Origin: Bacteroidota bacterium
Lineage (GTDB): Bacteria; Bacteroidota; Bacteroidia; UKL13-3
Direction: 5' to 3'
Length of the DNA: 57,624 nt
Assembly: GCA_947492885.1 (NCBI GenBank)
Contig: CANLPK010000009.1
Span: 1-57,624 of the forward strand
In this document: positions 1 to 9,723 of the stretch, piece by piece
Position numbering within the stretch: position 1 is the stretch's first letter
Layout of the letters: the number at the start of each line of letters is the position of its first letter
Notes under the pieces: generated by a model
Told to the model about the DNA's origin: nothing
Seen by the model: the letters and a program-made list of their open reading frames with translations, nothing else
The model's database searches: none
Made by a program: the position numbers and the translations under genes

Positions 1-1100
1 GGAAGTGTATAGAGTGAGAATGAATTATATGGTACGATATTGTAATCTTTACAAACGAAAATGATAACTCCTAAAAGAAATACCAACCAAGCGAATAGAA
101 AGAATTTTGCTGAAGCAACTTTCTTCTGAAGTGCAATTACAGCAGTTGCTATTGCTATTGCTGCTCCACCCATTCCGAGTACTTGAAGCATGTAATATCC
201 TGTGATATATTGGTGAAAAACAGTTGCAACCGGTATACAAATAATATATCCTAACACGAATACATCAATGACTCTGCTTAATCGAGGCGTTACAATACGC
301 GTTTTTAAGAAGTCTTGTAAGAAGATTGAAATTGCGATGCCTGATAAACTACTAAAGATATAGGTTGCATTATTTTGCAACCATGGGTTATTAGGCCATA
401 AGAATTTAAATGCGTATCCCAATAATGCTATTTGTGTAATACCAATGGTAATTACATAAGATACATAATAGAGATAGGATTTGTCGCGAATACTAAAATA
501 CAAAAAGAGGTTATATAGAAACATCACGAGGATGATACCCATATACAAAGCGATGATGGTTTCGCTATTGATATTTTTATTAATAATATCATCAGGTGCC
601 CCGATATAGATTGGCACTTGTTGTTGTTCGTGATTTTTTACTCTAAGGTAATAGTCGCCAGTTGCAGCAGGCAAGAGGGGTAACTTGAAAATAAATGCTG
701 GAAAACGATAGCTACGTTCGCCGAAAGGCAATTTGTCGCCCATCTTTATAACAATAAAACTACCATCAGCATTTCGGGTATAGAGTTCTATTTCATCTTC
801 TTGAGGTTGGGCTACCTCCAATAACAATTCGGGTAAATCGGAGTTGTTGAAAATTTGAAAATGAATCCAAAAGGATGAATTTTCAAGTCCGAAATTAGCA
901 ACATCTTTAGCGTGGGGAGTGAAGGTTACATTATTGGCAATCTCTTCAATTTTTTTATCACTCTTTTTATCTTCGTAATATTCTATTTTTTTACCAATGA
1001 GTTGTGGCTGATCGTTCTTTTGAAAAGTAACGGGTTGGATGGAATATGAAACGACCGCTCTGAAGAGCAGCAACATCAGGAGGATTCTTTGTCTCATCAT
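1..1100 (-). CDS. 7TMR-DISM family membrane receptor, 3' end cut by window edge
   Basis: The minus-strand reading frame opens at a double ATG (1095-1100) and runs off the left edge without a stop, so only about 366 N-terminal residues are seen. They begin with a hydrophobic signal peptide (MMRQRILLMLLLF), followed by an extracytoplasmic beta-rich domain (about residues 30-180, including GLENSSFWIHF) that fits the 7TMR-DISM extracellular domain. Several hydrophobic helices follow (for example ETIIALYMGIILVMFLYNLF), fitting the 7TM segment. In this family the missing C-terminus usually carries a histidine kinase, cyclase or HTH output, which cannot be seen here. The start lies 3 bp after the stop of the acyltransferase gene at 1104-1820, which indicates translational coupling. 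The family senses extracellular small molecules; the ligand is unknown. Confidence 0.85.
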   Translation of the reverse strand, partial: MMRQRILLMLLLFRAVVSYSIQPVTFQKNDQPQLIGKKIEYYEDKKSDKKIEEIANNVTFTPHAKDVANFGLENSSFWIHFQIFNNSDLPELLLEVAQPQEDEIELYTRNADGSFIVIKMGDKLPFGERSYRFPAFIFKLPLLPAATGDYYLRVKNHEQQQVPIYIGAPDDIINKNINSETIIALYMGIILVMFLYNLFLYFSIRDKSYLYYVSYVITIGITQIALLGYAFKFLWPNNPWLQNNATYIFSSLSGIAISIFLQDFLKTRIVTPRLSRVIDVFVLGYIICIPVATVFHQYITGYYMLQVLGMGGAAIAIATAVIALQKKVASAKFFLFAWLVFLLGVIIFVCKDYNIVPYNSFSLYTL

Positions 1101-1103
1101 TCG

Positions 1104-1820
1104 TTAATTTTTAGTACCATTTAATACGTCACTGGTGATATTCTTCAATATAAGATCGTATTCAATAGGAATAGGCTCTTGTGAAGTTTGCAAAATTCTT
1201 TTGAAATTACGGTCAGCTCTTAAATCCAACATCTCACCTTTATATTGCACATTGGAGGATGCTAAAGTAATACAATTCATGCTTAAAACCCTCGCCACAA
1301 AATTAGAATTTGGATAAGTAAATTCTCCATTATTTCCAACCGACTTTTCAATCTCAAAACCCAATCGACGTGCACCCGCTAAAGTATATCCCGCACAAAT
1401 TGCAAAAAGGTTTTTTATGGTTAGTTGGTCGCAAATGGACACTGCAGCAATGGATAACAGAACGGTAATCCCCAAATTTGGAGGTAGCCTTCTCGAGTTC
1501 CAAAGTCCACAAAGCTCACCTGTTCCCACGTCTTTTCTATATTTTTCGACCAATTTATGAATGTTTGCATCAAAATGCCCAACAGCATCTTCTACAGGCA
1601 ATGGAAAATCTCCATCTGCCAATTGTACACGGATTCCTCCAATCAAATCTCCATCAAGTTCTCCAATCACTACATATGTTTGCGGATGGCTTATCCACTT
1701 AGGTGTATTGGTGGTGATATTCTCCAAATTGAATTCCTCGAGCACCTTTCGGTGTCCCTCCAAAAACCTATTGCAGGTCTGAGGTTCATCTATAGCCCGA
1801 AAAGCTCTAATTCTAATCAT
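1104..1820 (-). CDS. GNAT-fold acyltransferase-like protein (possibly N-acyl amino acid synthase-like)
   Basis: This 238-residue soluble protein has no signal peptide. The N-terminal half contains a beta-strand stretch (YVVIGELDGDLIGGIRVQ) typical of the central sheet of GNAT acyltransferases. A conserved-looking ELCGLWNSRR segment (about residues 102-111) is followed by a helical region (VLLSIAAVSICDQLTIKNLF) and a GYTLAGARRLGFE segment that resembles the GNAT C-terminal part, where 'LGFE' closes the fold. The pattern recalls the FeeM/N-acyl amino acid synthase branch, but I cannot prove that assignment. It lies between the ThiF-like gene upstream (83 bp gap) and the 7TMR-DISM receptor downstream (3 bp gap), suggesting one transcription unit. 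The substrate is unknown. Confidence 0.55.
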   Translation of the reverse strand: MIRIRAFRAIDEPQTCNRFLEGHRKVLEEFNLENITTNTPKWISHPQTYVVIGELDGDLIGGIRVQLADGDFPLPVEDAVGHFDANIHKLVEKYRKDVGTGELCGLWNSRRLPPNLGITVLLSIAAVSICDQLTIKNLFAICAGYTLAGARRLGFEIEKSVGNNGEFTYPNSNFVARVLSMNCITLASSNVQYKGEMLDLRADRNFKRILQTSQEPIPIEYDLILKNITSDVLNGTKN

Positions 1821-1903
1821 CTCTGTGTGCTAAAAAATAGTTATTTGTTTTCAAGTTGCGTGCAAATTATAAAAATGGAACACATTCTCAAAACAAGTTT
1901 TAA

Positions 1904-3019
1904 TTATTTTCCTATAGTTTGTTCAATATCAAAATAAAACCTTCCCGAAATTCGGGTATGGTCGAGTAAAATTCTGCGCACAACATCGGCGCTTGCGCCC
2001 CCCCCCAGAATTACTGCTGACGCCAGTTGAGGCCAAGCAGATAAGGTTTTCCCCATCTCTCCAACAGATGCCTTGAGTCGCATAGATACATTATCACCAC
2101 TCACCATTGGATACATGTATGCCATCTTTTGTTGAGGATTTAAATCCTTGATATTGATTAAATCGAGGTGCTCAATATTACCTTGAAACATCTTCAAATC
2201 AGGCTCTAAGTCGTATCGCTCCACATCAATCATACAACGATCACTCATTTCCATCACTACTGGAATACGATGTTCTTTGGCCTTGAATCGACTAACAATT
2301 TTTATTTCTACACTATCGCATTCTTCTACCAGCACGTCCAACTTTCCATCCTTCGTCATGAAATCGTCGATATTCTCTGGAGTAATACCATCTAAATAAC
2401 ATTTTACAGTAAGAAAGGGATCTATCTCTGAAATTTCTCTAGCTACAATCACCGCTTTGGGCAAACCCAAATTTGAAACCGGAGTTCGAATTCTATTGCA
2501 ATTCGTAAGATCAAGAGTATCAAAATCGGCAATGCGAAGTTCACCAAAGCAACGTTCCATGGCCATCGTAACTGATACCGATTGCCCAACAGAAAGCCCA
2601 ATCACACCCACAATTTTTGTAGCTAATTGAGACTGCTCTTCAGCAGTAATCTTATTTTTATTTCTGTTGGTTCTTACTTCTACAAACTCCCCTTCATCTA
2701 AAAGATGAACTAATTTATTACACCAAGGATAATAAACCCATACTCCATACTCGTCAATATTTGTATCGTTAATATGAATCAAAATCAAGGAATTGATCTC
2801 ATCTTCGTTGAGCTTTTTCGAAGGGTTGCGCAACTTGACTAAATCGCGAAGCTGACTTTTGATTTCATCAATAATGCAAATCTCTGGATGCGATTGGATT
2901 AATCTATCGAGATAAAAGAGGTCATCCTCACTTGCAATACGAAAAAACAAGGGCGCGAAATTTTGCGATATTTTATTACTTTTGTGAATGGAAGTGCTAT
3001 ATTTGTTTTGGAACATCAC
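1904..3019 (-). CDS. ThiF/MoeB/E1-like adenylyltransferase
   Basis: This 371-residue protein has a ThiF-type Rossmann domain from about residue 130. The nucleotide-binding loop reads VGVIGLSVGQSVSV, followed by ELRIADFDTLDLTNCNR, which matches the E1 family D-x-D...N-R segment, and LGLPKAVIVAREI, which matches the I-G-x-P-K motif. These are the ATP/Mg binding elements used to adenylate a C-terminal carboxylate. The zinc CxxC pairs of MoeB/ThiF are absent. The first 125 residues are helical and charged, resembling the Rv1355c-type subgroup, but without a nitroreductase domain. It is the first gene of a minus-strand unit with the acyltransferase and the 7TMR-DISM receptor, and is divergent from the response regulator at 3071. 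No partner ubiquitin-like or ThiS-like protein is visible nearby. Confidence 0.8.
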   Translation of the reverse strand: MMFQNKYSTSIHKSNKISQNFAPLFFRIASEDDLFYLDRLIQSHPEICIIDEIKSQLRDLVKLRNPSKKLNEDEINSLILIHINDTNIDEYGVWVYYPWCNKLVHLLDEGEFVEVRTNRNKNKITAEEQSQLATKIVGVIGLSVGQSVSVTMAMERCFGELRIADFDTLDLTNCNRIRTPVSNLGLPKAVIVAREISEIDPFLTVKCYLDGITPENIDDFMTKDGKLDVLVEECDSVEIKIVSRFKAKEHRIPVVMEMSDRCMIDVERYDLEPDLKMFQGNIEHLDLINIKDLNPQQKMAYMYPMVSGDNVSMRLKASVGEMGKTLSAWPQLASAVILGGGASADVVRRILLDHTRISGRFYFDIEQTIGK

Positions 3020-3030
3020 TTATAAAAAAG

Positions 3031-3038
3031 CAAATATA
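3031..3038 (-). promoter_or_regulatory. Possible -7 element (TATATTTG) for the ThiF-like gene
   Basis: On the minus strand this octamer is a perfect TAnnTTTG, the Bacteroidota -7 consensus, 11 bp before the ATG at 3019. It would give a very short leader. No TTG lies at the expected -33 spacing, so the call rests on one element. Confidence 0.3.
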
Positions 3039-3070
3039 GCATAATTTACATTGAATATACATACCGTTTT

Positions 3071-3517
3071 ATGAGCGAGAAACCTAAAATAAAAGTACTT
3101 TACGTGGATGATGAAAGAAACAATTTAGTTTCATTCAAAGCCAATTTCCGTATCGATTTTGAAGTCTTTATCGCCGAGTCGGCCGATGAAGGAAAACTTC
3201 TTCTAGAGAAGAATAAGATTCATGTGATTATTACCGATCAACGTATGCCAATCAAAACTGGTGTTGAGTTTTTGGAAGAGGTAATGAAAGATTACCCCGA
3301 TCCAGTACGTATACTTCTTACCGGCTATACCGATATGGAAACGGTAATTGAAGCAGTAAACAAAGGAAAAATATATCAGTATGTACGTAAGCCTTATGTT
3401 GCCGAAGAACTAAAGAAACTAATACAAGATGCTTACGATAATTACGAAGCCTCACAAAAAATTAAAAGAGATAACGAACAGTACGAATTCATCCTCCGCC
3501 AGAAATTACTTTCTTAG
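3071..3517 (+). CDS. Stand-alone CheY-like response regulator
   Basis: This 148-residue protein is a single receiver domain with a short helical tail. The acidic pocket is VDDE (residues 12-15), the phospho-acceptor is Asp56 in ITDQRMP, the switch Thr is in LLTGYTD, and the conserved Lys is in VRKPY. There is no DNA-binding or enzymatic output domain; about 25 charged residues after the receiver may form a coiled-coil tail. The LLTGYTDMETVIEAVNKG stretch resembles receivers found in RpfG-type and hybrid proteins. It is divergent from the ThiF/GNAT/7TMR-DISM unit and separated from gcvP by a bidirectional terminator, so it is probably monocistronic. The cognate kinase is not identified, although the 7TMR-DISM gene is a nearby candidate. 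Confidence 0.95.
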   Translation: MSEKPKIKVLYVDDERNNLVSFKANFRIDFEVFIAESADEGKLLLEKNKIHVIITDQRMPIKTGVEFLEEVMKDYPDPVRILLTGYTDMETVIEAVNKGKIYQYVRKPYVAEELKKLIQDAYDNYEASQKIKRDNEQYEFILRQKLLS

Positions 3518-3531
3518 TTTCTTGAGAAATA

Positions 3532-3565
3532 AAAAAAGCCATTACATATTTGTAATGGCTTTTTT
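3532..3565. terminator. Bidirectional Rho-independent terminator
   Basis: A 15-bp stem (A-tract plus GCCATTACA paired with TGTAATGGC plus T-tract) surrounds a 4-nt loop. It has A and T runs on opposite sides, so it can end both the response regulator (+) and gcvP (-), whose stops converge on it. Confidence 0.9.
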
Positions 3566-3581
3566 GTTAGGTCGGGATTTA

Positions 3582-6488
3582 TTAACCTTGGCTCCCAGTT
3601 GCCTTCGCCTCATCGGCTTCGGCATAAGATGCGATAGGAGCACAGCTGCATACCAAATAGCGATCGCCATAAGTATTATTGATACGTGCTACACTTGGCC
3701 AAAATTTTCGATCAGCAACAAATGAAATAGGGAAGGCTGCTTCTTCTCTAGTATAGGCATGTGACCACTCATTCGCAGTAATCATGGCTGCAGTATGTGG
3801 TGCATTCTTCAATACATTATCCGTCTTATCTGCTTTGCCACTTTCTACATCTTCCACTTCTTTACGTATGGCAATCATCGCATCGCAGAAACGATCTAAC
3901 TCCGCCAAGCTTTCACTTTCAGTTGGTTCTATCATTAATGTACCAGCTACAGGAAACGAAACGGTTGGGGCGTGGAATCCATAATCCATCAATCGTTTTG
4001 CCAAATCTTCTACTTCAATTCCACTTGCATGTTTGAATGTACGAGTATCCAAAATCATTTCATGCGCGCAACGGCCTTGATGTCCGGTATATAAAATTTT
4101 ATAGCTTTCCTTCAAACGAGAGGCAATATAATTAGCTTTCAAAATAGCATACTTGGTTGCTTCGGTCAACCCATCAGGCCCCATCATTTTAATATAAGCA
4201 TAGCTAATTAAAAGGATGCTTGCACTTCCCCAAGGAGCGGCACTTACTGCATGAATTCCTTTACTACCACCTGTTTTTACCACACTGTGACTTGGTAAGA
4301 ATGGCACCAAATGTTTGGCCACACAAATTGGGCCCATGCCCGGACCACCACCTCCGTGCGGGATACAGAAGGTTTTATGTAAGTTAATATGGTTAACATC
4401 GGCTCCAATTGAAGCCGGAGAGGTAAGGCCAACTTGAGCATTCATATTGGCACCATCCATATATACTTGACCACCATATTGATGTATGAGGGCAGTAATT
4501 TCTTTAATTTCAGTTTCAAAAATTCCATGGGTCGATGGGTAGGTAACCATCAAACACGCCAAATTATCCTTATGTAATTCAGCTTTTGCTTTTAGGTCGG
4601 CAACATCCACATTTCCATTTTCATCACACTTGGTTACCACTACAGTCATGCCCGCCATGACAGCACTTGCAGGATTGGTTCCATGGGCAGAGCTTGGAAT
4701 AAGCGCTACTGTACGATGTCCTTGTCCGATGCTTTTTAGGTATTCTCTGATAACAAGTAAACCGGCATACTCTCCTTGAGCTCCCGCATTGGGTTGTAAC
4801 GAAGTGCCTTGAAATCCAGTGATAGCAGCTAAATCGCGCTCTAGCTCTTCGAAAATTTCGTGATATCCAACGGCTTGATTTGCTGGAATGAACGGATGCA
4901 ATTGGTTGAACTCAGGCCAGGTGATAGGAACCATTTCGGTAGTTGCATTGAGTTTCATTGTACAACTTCCTAACGATATCATGCTATGGGCCATACTCAA
5001 ATCTTTCGCTTCCAAGCGTTTGATATAACGCAACATTTCATGCTCTGTATGATAGTTGTTAAACACATCATATTGCATATAGGTAGAAGTACGAACATGC
5101 TGCTTAGCCCAATTAAGCTCAAGCGTATTGGCCAATGTTTCTAAGTTAATAGGTGTTGATTTATTGGCCTTACTGAAAATCGCCAAGAGTTCTTTCACAT
5201 CTTCGAAGGTGGTAGTTTCATCGAAAGAAACCCCAGTATGATAATCTTCAAAATAACGTAAGTTGATATTTGCTTTCTCCGACATCTCGCGAATGGCTTC
5301 GAAGGTATAGCGTGTTTTAATTCTAAGTGTATCGAAATAAGTTTCGTTTTCTACTTTATAACCTACAGCCGTGATGGCTTCTGCAAATAAGCGAGTCAGG
5401 CTATGGGTGCGAAGGGCAATCTTCTTCAATCCTTCGGGTCCATGATATACAGCATACATTGATGCCATAATACTTAGTAAAACCTGAGCCGTACAAATAT
5501 TACTTGTGGCTTTATCACGACGAATATGTTGTTCGCGGGTTTGCAATGCCATACGTAAAGCACGATTACCCTGAGCATCTTTACTCACACCAATAATACG
5601 ACCGGGCATCGAGCGTTTAAACTCATCCTTGGTAGCCATAAATCCAGCGTGAGGGCCACCATATCCTAATGGAACGCCAAAACGTTGAGATGAACCAATG
5701 CAAATATCTGCGCCAAATTCTCCTGGAGGCGTAAGTATCGTTAATGCTAGTAAATCGGCACCTACGCATACTTTGGCTCCTACTTCATGTGCATGATTGA
5801 TGAATATACGGTAGTCCTCAATGGTACCTTCGTTATTAGGGTATTGTAAATAAATTCCAAAGAACGACGAATCGAGGGTAGTTGCGCGATAATCGGCAAT
5901 CACCACTTCAATTCCTAAGGCTTCACAACGCGTTTTTAAAACATCGATGGTTTGAATGAAAGTATTGGCATCGATGAATAATTTATCACCTTGTGTCTTC
6001 GATTTCATATCCTGCATCATGTGCATTGCTTCGGCAGCGGCAGTAGCTTCATCAAGCAACGATGCATTGGCGATTTCCAAACCAGTTAGTTCAATAACCA
6101 TGGTTTGGAAATTGAGCAGTGCCTCTAAACGGCCTTGCGCAATTTCTGCTTGGTAAGGGGTATATTGTGTGTACCATCCTGGGTTTTCGGTGATATTACG
6201 TAGAATCACACCAGGAGTAAAAGTGTTATAGTATCCTTGACCAAGATATTGTTTGAAGATTTTATTTTTTGAAGCAATCTTTTTCAAATTTGCCAAAAAC
6301 TGTTCTTCAGTTTGGGCAGGCTTAATATTCAAGGGCTCTTTTAGGCGAATGCTTGAAGGAATTGTTTCGTCGATTAACGCATCAACACTCGGAGCACCAA
6401 TCTGCTTCAGCATCGCTTGTGTTTCTTCGGAAGTAGCGCCAGTATGACGGTCGCTGAATTTTTGAGAATAATGGACGTTTAATTTCAT
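3582..6488 (-). CDS. gcvP: Glycine dehydrogenase (decarboxylating), P-protein of the glycine cleavage system
   Basis: This 968-residue protein is the full-length single-chain P-protein. It decarboxylates glycine using pyridoxal phosphate and passes the aminomethyl group to the lipoylated H-protein in the cytosol. The N-terminus has the family's [12 protein letters not shown] start and the [17 protein letters not shown] segment. The cofactor lysine lies in [19 protein letters not shown], including the glycine-rich loop, and [11 protein letters not shown] marks the second half. Both halves of the fused alpha/beta subunits are present and no residue looks lost. gcvT and gcvH are not adjacent, which is common in Bacteroidota. 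The leader (about 50 nt from the putative -7 element) is too short for a glycine riboswitch. Confidence 0.98.
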   Translation of the reverse strand: MKLNVHYSQKFSDRHTGATSEETQAMLKQIGAPSVDALIDETIPSSIRLKEPLNIKPAQTEEQFLANLKKIASKNKIFKQYLGQGYYNTFTPGVILRNITENPGWYTQYTPYQAEIAQGRLEALLNFQTMVIELTGLEIANASLLDEATAAAEAMHMMQDMKSKTQGDKLFIDANTFIQTIDVLKTRCEALGIEVVIADYRATTLDSSFFGIYLQYPNNEGTIEDYRIFINHAHEVGAKVCVGADLLALTILTPPGEFGADICIGSSQRFGVPLGYGGPHAGFMATKDEFKRSMPGRIIGVSKDAQGNRALRMALQTREQHIRRDKATSNICTAQVLLSIMASMYAVYHGPEGLKKIALRTHSLTRLFAEAITAVGYKVENETYFDTLRIKTRYTFEAIREMSEKANINLRYFEDYHTGVSFDETTTFEDVKELLAIFSKANKSTPINLETLANTLELNWAKQHVRTSTYMQYDVFNNYHTEHEMLRYIKRLEAKDLSMAHSMISLGSCTMKLNATTEMVPITWPEFNQLHPFIPANQAVGYHEIFEELERDLAAITGFQGTSLQPNAGAQGEYAGLLVIREYLKSIGQGHRTVALIPSSAHGTNPASAVMAGMTVVVTKCDENGNVDVADLKAKAELHKDNLACLMVTYPSTHGIFETEIKEITALIHQYGGQVYMDGANMNAQVGLTSPASIGADVNHINLHKTFCIPHGGGGPGMGPICVAKHLVPFLPSHSVVKTGGSKGIHAVSAAPWGSASILLISYAYIKMMGPDGLTEATKYAILKANYIASRLKESYKILYTGHQGRCAHEMILDTRTFKHASGIEVEDLAKRLMDYGFHAPTVSFPVAGTLMIEPTESESLAELDRFCDAMIAIRKEVEDVESGKADKTDNVLKNAPHTAAMITANEWSHAYTREEAAFPISFVADRKFWPSVARINNTYGDRYLVCSCAPIASYAEADEAKATGSQG

Positions 6489-6540
6489 GGGGAGGTACAG
6501 ATAATAAAAATGAAATAGCGAAATGCTTTTAAAAGCGGCG

Positions 6541-6548
6541 CAAAAGTA
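6541..6548 (-). promoter_or_regulatory. Possible -7 element (TACTTTTG) for gcvP
   Basis: The minus strand reads a perfect TAnnTTTG about 52 bp upstream of the gcvP ATG. No TTG is seen at the usual -33 spacing. Confidence 0.4.
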
Positions 6549-6617
6549 AATAAAATAATGGGGAATCGAAGGCTGGGCTCAGGGCAGTTGTTCACCACTT
6601 TTATGGCCATATTGTGC

Positions 6618-7613
6618 TTAAGTTTTATCCGTTTCACTAAGCAATGGGTTTACCATTCGAAACCACAAGGCAGGAATCAAGCAACAATAAAACATGCCGA
6701 AATAGCCACCAGGCAAGGTAGGGCTGCCGGGGTGTGATACCAATTCATGATATGGTTTCGAAGCCTTTAAATGATGATCGCTATGCCTGGAAAGTTCCAA
6801 TAAGGTAATTCGAGAGGTGATGGCATCGCTCTGCCAGGCATGTTGTGCCGTGTATTTTGATCCTTCCACTCTAACGAGCCCATAATGTTCGATATAATTA
6901 ACATACTCGAGAAGTAAAATTGCAATGAGCGATTGTGCTACAAATGCAATGAGCGCTGTATTTCCGAAGAAATATACTATGGCAATATCGAGACTCAACT
7001 GAGCAACAAGCAACCGAAGGACAATATTTTGATGCCATTTCTTTTGTGCATTTCCTATGGTGAATGCCGAAATAAATTGGGCCGGAATGGTACGCACAAA
7101 AAAAGCATAGAGGGATTCATTCTTACGAGCAGTGGCCGGATCGCGCATGGTCCCAACTTGCTTATGATGGTTTTTAATATGTTCAATAAAAAAGTGAGAA
7201 TAATGCACTAGGAGTAAATTCCAAACTCCTAAAGCCTGCATCCAGCTTTGCTTTCTGTGTATGAGCTCATGCGCTGAGATAATTCCTGATATACCCGCGT
7301 TCAATCCAGTAGAAATGATGGCACCTACAAGCACATAGCCACTCAAGAAATGATTGCTTGCACCAATTATTAATATGGCAATCGCAATGGTGTGTGATAC
7401 AACGTGCAATAAAAGAATAAGGGTAGGTAAAACTGAATTCTCTTTTCTCTCGGTTTCTACCACAGTTGGAAGCAACCAATCGAGAGCAACAAATAAAACC
7501 AACATCGCTGCGGTATTCATCCAAACGAAGTGACCTCCATGCAGATTTCCATAAATGGCGAGAATTCCAGTAATTAAACTTCCTAGGTATTTCATATTGA
7601 ATGATACAAACAT
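6618..7613 (-). CDS. AlkB-type membrane di-iron hydroxylase (alkane 1-monooxygenase family)
   Basis: This 331-residue membrane protein has at least six hydrophobic helices. It carries the histidine boxes of the AlkB family in order: HELIHR, then HIKNHHKQVGT, then the family signature NYIEHYGL, and SRHSDHHLKASKPYHEL. These histidines bind the di-iron centre that hydroxylates terminal methyl groups of alkanes or related lipids. At 331 residues it is shorter than the roughly 400 of the classic pseudomonad enzyme, mainly through shorter termini. No rubredoxin or rubredoxin reductase gene is adjacent, so the electron donor must be encoded elsewhere. An alternative ATG lies at residue 7. The substrate could be a lipid rather than an n-alkane. 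Confidence 0.88.
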   Translation of the reverse strand: MFVSFNMKYLGSLITGILAIYGNLHGGHFVWMNTAAMLVLFVALDWLLPTVVETERKENSVLPTLILLLHVVSHTIAIAILIIGASNHFLSGYVLVGAIISTGLNAGISGIISAHELIHRKQSWMQALGVWNLLLVHYSHFFIEHIKNHHKQVGTMRDPATARKNESLYAFFVRTIPAQFISAFTIGNAQKKWHQNIVLRLLVAQLSLDIAIVYFFGNTALIAFVAQSLIAILLLEYVNYIEHYGLVRVEGSKYTAQHAWQSDAITSRITLLELSRHSDHHLKASKPYHELVSHPGSPTLPGGYFGMFYCCLIPALWFRMVNPLLSETDKT

Positions 7614-7698
7614 AATAATATATGACGATTTTGTAGCGCCATTTCTGAGAAATTTGAGGATTGACTTATCTCATAGTGCTAAAACGGGATAAAAGGTT

Positions 7699-7706
7699 TA
7701 ATTTTG
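7699..7706 (+). promoter_or_regulatory. Possible -7 element (TAATTTTG)
   Basis: A perfect TAnnTTTG octamer lies 20 bp before the ATG of the thioredoxin-like gene at 7727. The nearest TTG upstream (7671-7673) is 25 bp away, longer than the usual spacing. Confidence 0.4.
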
Positions 7707-7726
7707 AATATTCAACCTAGTTTAAT

Positions 7727-8503
7727 ATGAGAAAATTACTACTCAGTATCAGTTTTGCATTGATTACAATGTTTAATGTACAAGCGCAAACAGCTACCGA
7801 TTTCACGTCCACCGATTGTAATGGGGTACCCCATCATTTGTTTAATGAACTCAACTCTGGAAAGGTGATTATCATTGTTTGGGTAATGCCATGTGGTTCA
7901 TGCCTTGGCCCATCGTTAACTGCCAACGCCTTGATGGAAAGCACCAAAACGGCCCATCCTAACTTGGTAAGTTTTTATATGTTTGATGATGATGGTGGAA
8001 CCAATTGTACTTCATTAAATAGCTGGAAGAGTTCGAATAATATAACCAATGCCATTACCTTCTCCGATTCGAAAGTAAAGATGACCGCATATGGCAGTGT
8101 TGGAATGCCAAAAGTTGTAATCTTGGGTGGCGGTGCCAGTCATACAGTTTTTTATAATGCAGCCAATACCGTGGATGCAAATGCAATGCAAACAGCCTTG
8201 AATCAAGCCATGGCTGCCACAGGAATTGAACAAGGAACTAGCTCAATACAAGCAGCAAGCGTGTCACCTAATCCAGCTTTCAATGGGGCACAACTTAAAT
8301 TCACATTAACAGAAAAGTCGGATATAGTAATTGACTTATACGGTATGGACGGCAAGCTTGCCAAAGCCGTATTCAAAGGAGTCAAGGAAGCTGGTGAAAA
8401 TAATTTGCCTCTCGAATATACCGGGCTTGCAGCGGGCACCTATTTACTTCGTATACAAAGTGGAAGTAAATTTCAGTATATGAATGTAGTTATCACACAA
8501 TAA
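7727..8503 (+). CDS. Secreted thioredoxin-fold protein with T9SS sorting domain
   Basis: This 258-residue protein starts with a Sec signal peptide ending near QAQ (residue 21). The central region (about 25-170) looks like a redoxin/AhpC-type thioredoxin fold: FTSTDCNGVPHHL, then the strand KVIIIVWV and a CGSC active-site pair, and MPKVVIL with the family's cis-proline position. The last about 75 residues form a type IX secretion sorting domain (VSPNPAFNGAQLKF ... GLAAGTYLLRI). It is therefore predicted to cross the outer membrane and stay at the surface or be released, acting as a thiol oxidoreductase there. It lies 27 bp before the barrel gene at 8531, so the two probably share a transcript. 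Confidence 0.75.
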   Translation: MRKLLLSISFALITMFNVQAQTATDFTSTDCNGVPHHLFNELNSGKVIIIVWVMPCGSCLGPSLTANALMESTKTAHPNLVSFYMFDDDGGTNCTSLNSWKSSNNITNAITFSDSKVKMTAYGSVGMPKVVILGGGASHTVFYNAANTVDANAMQTALNQAMAATGIEQGTSSIQAASVSPNPAFNGAQLKFTLTEKSDIVIDLYGMDGKLAKAVFKGVKEAGENNLPLEYTGLAAGTYLLRIQSGSKFQYMNVVITQ

Positions 8504-8530
8504 GATTTTCTATTCTTTAATGAGGTTGTT

Positions 8531-9655
8531 ATGAGTTTTGGTAAGTATATTCTTTCTCTTTTGCTGTTTAGTTTCTTTGCTTTTAATTCAATTAATTCAA
8601 GCGCTCAATGTTGTGCTGGAGGAAGTGGTTGCCCCATCGCAGGAGGTTCATCGCAAGGTGTACTCGATGAAAATCAAATTGAACTCAATACGAACATTCA
8701 ATTAATCAACACAAATAATTTCTATACTGGGTCAAAACGCGATACAGCAAAATATTTTGATAGCTATACGAGTCATTACGAATATTTCCGTTTAGCCTAC
8801 GGAGTATCAAAAAATTTCACGATGTCGATTGAAAGCGGGTACTATTTTCAGAAGAAGGAAGTAGGGTTGCGTCAAAATCCAGCGACCACTTATCAATCTG
8901 GGGGGGTAGGCGATTTGATTTTTTTTCCGCGTTACGATATTCTTAATAAGTATAATGGTAAGACTAAAAAAGAGATTACGCTTGGATTGGGATTTAAAAT
9001 TCCATTAGGAAGCTATAACGATTCTTCAAAAAAAATTGAACCGTTTTCGGGTACTCCCTACTATGTAACCAAACCTCAATCGGTGCAGCTTTCATCAGGA
9101 GCACAGGATATTATTTTTCATTTGTTTTTATTCCATGGTTGGGAAAAACAGAATTTCAAAGTGTTTGCCAATGCACTTTATATAAAGAAAGGTTGGAATC
9201 CAATAGGAGAGAAGCTGGGGAATTATGGAAGTGTTTCACTATTCGCCACCAAATCGTTTCTCGATCATTATGGTGTAACCTTGCAATTACGATACGAACA
9301 GGTAGCAAAGATGCAATTGAATCATGATATACTATTGTACCACTACCCCAACTACGACCCCGAAGCTACAGGGTACAAAAAGGTTTTTATAACTCCGATG
9401 GTGAATTATTCGCGAGGGAAGTTTTCGTTTTATGCCATGACCGATATCCCCTTATATCAATATGTAATCAAAACACAAATTGGATCTCAGCACCTTACCA
9501 CTTTTGGTGTATCCTTTCGTTTTTATGCGAGAGAAGATGTAGCAAAGAAATTAAAAGGCACAGGAAAATACTATTGCCCGATGCACCCTAAAGTCATTAG
9601 TGACAAGCCGGGCAGTTGTCCGGATTGCAAAATGGATTTGATACAAGCCAAATAG
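8531..9655 (+). CDS. Outer-membrane barrel-like protein with C-terminal heavy-metal-binding domain
   Basis: This 374-residue protein has a signal peptide (to about residue 25) followed by a Cys-rich segment (QCCAGGSGCP). The middle (about 45-340) is made of alternating beta strands with aromatic ends, as in transporter-type outer-membrane barrels. The C-terminal 30 residues (YYCPMHPKVISDKPGSCPDC and KMDL) match the small heavy-metal-binding domain found on CusB-type efflux proteins, with a CPMHP loop and a CPDCKM pair. It is probably co-transcribed with the secreted thioredoxin-like gene upstream, which fits a role in copper or other soft-metal handling, or in thiol chemistry at the outer membrane. 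The metal is not determined by sequence. Confidence 0.75.
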   Translation: MSFGKYILSLLLFSFFAFNSINSSAQCCAGGSGCPIAGGSSQGVLDENQIELNTNIQLINTNNFYTGSKRDTAKYFDSYTSHYEYFRLAYGVSKNFTMSIESGYYFQKKEVGLRQNPATTYQSGGVGDLIFFPRYDILNKYNGKTKKEITLGLGFKIPLGSYNDSSKKIEPFSGTPYYVTKPQSVQLSSGAQDIIFHLFLFHGWEKQNFKVFANALYIKKGWNPIGEKLGNYGSVSLFATKSFLDHYGVTLQLRYEQVAKMQLNHDILLYHYPNYDPEATGYKKVFITPMVNYSRGKFSFYAMTDIPLYQYVIKTQIGSQHLTTFGVSFRFYAREDVAKKLKGTGKYYCPMHPKVISDKPGSCPDCKMDLIQAK

Positions 9656-9723
9656 GTATTGCCTTTCATAAGTAACTTTTTAGCACTTCCTTTCATTATC
9701 TTGAGAATGTTTCTGGACTACCT

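Noticed and set aside
3429-3725. Overlapping frame between the response regulator and gcvP (+)
   Set aside because: It spans the bidirectional terminator and runs antisense through the gcvP 3' end. The protein has no recognisable features.
6489-6617. Glycine riboswitch before gcvP
   Set aside because: The gap is only 129 bp, the likely promoter leaves about a 50-nt leader, and no tandem aptamer structure is visible.
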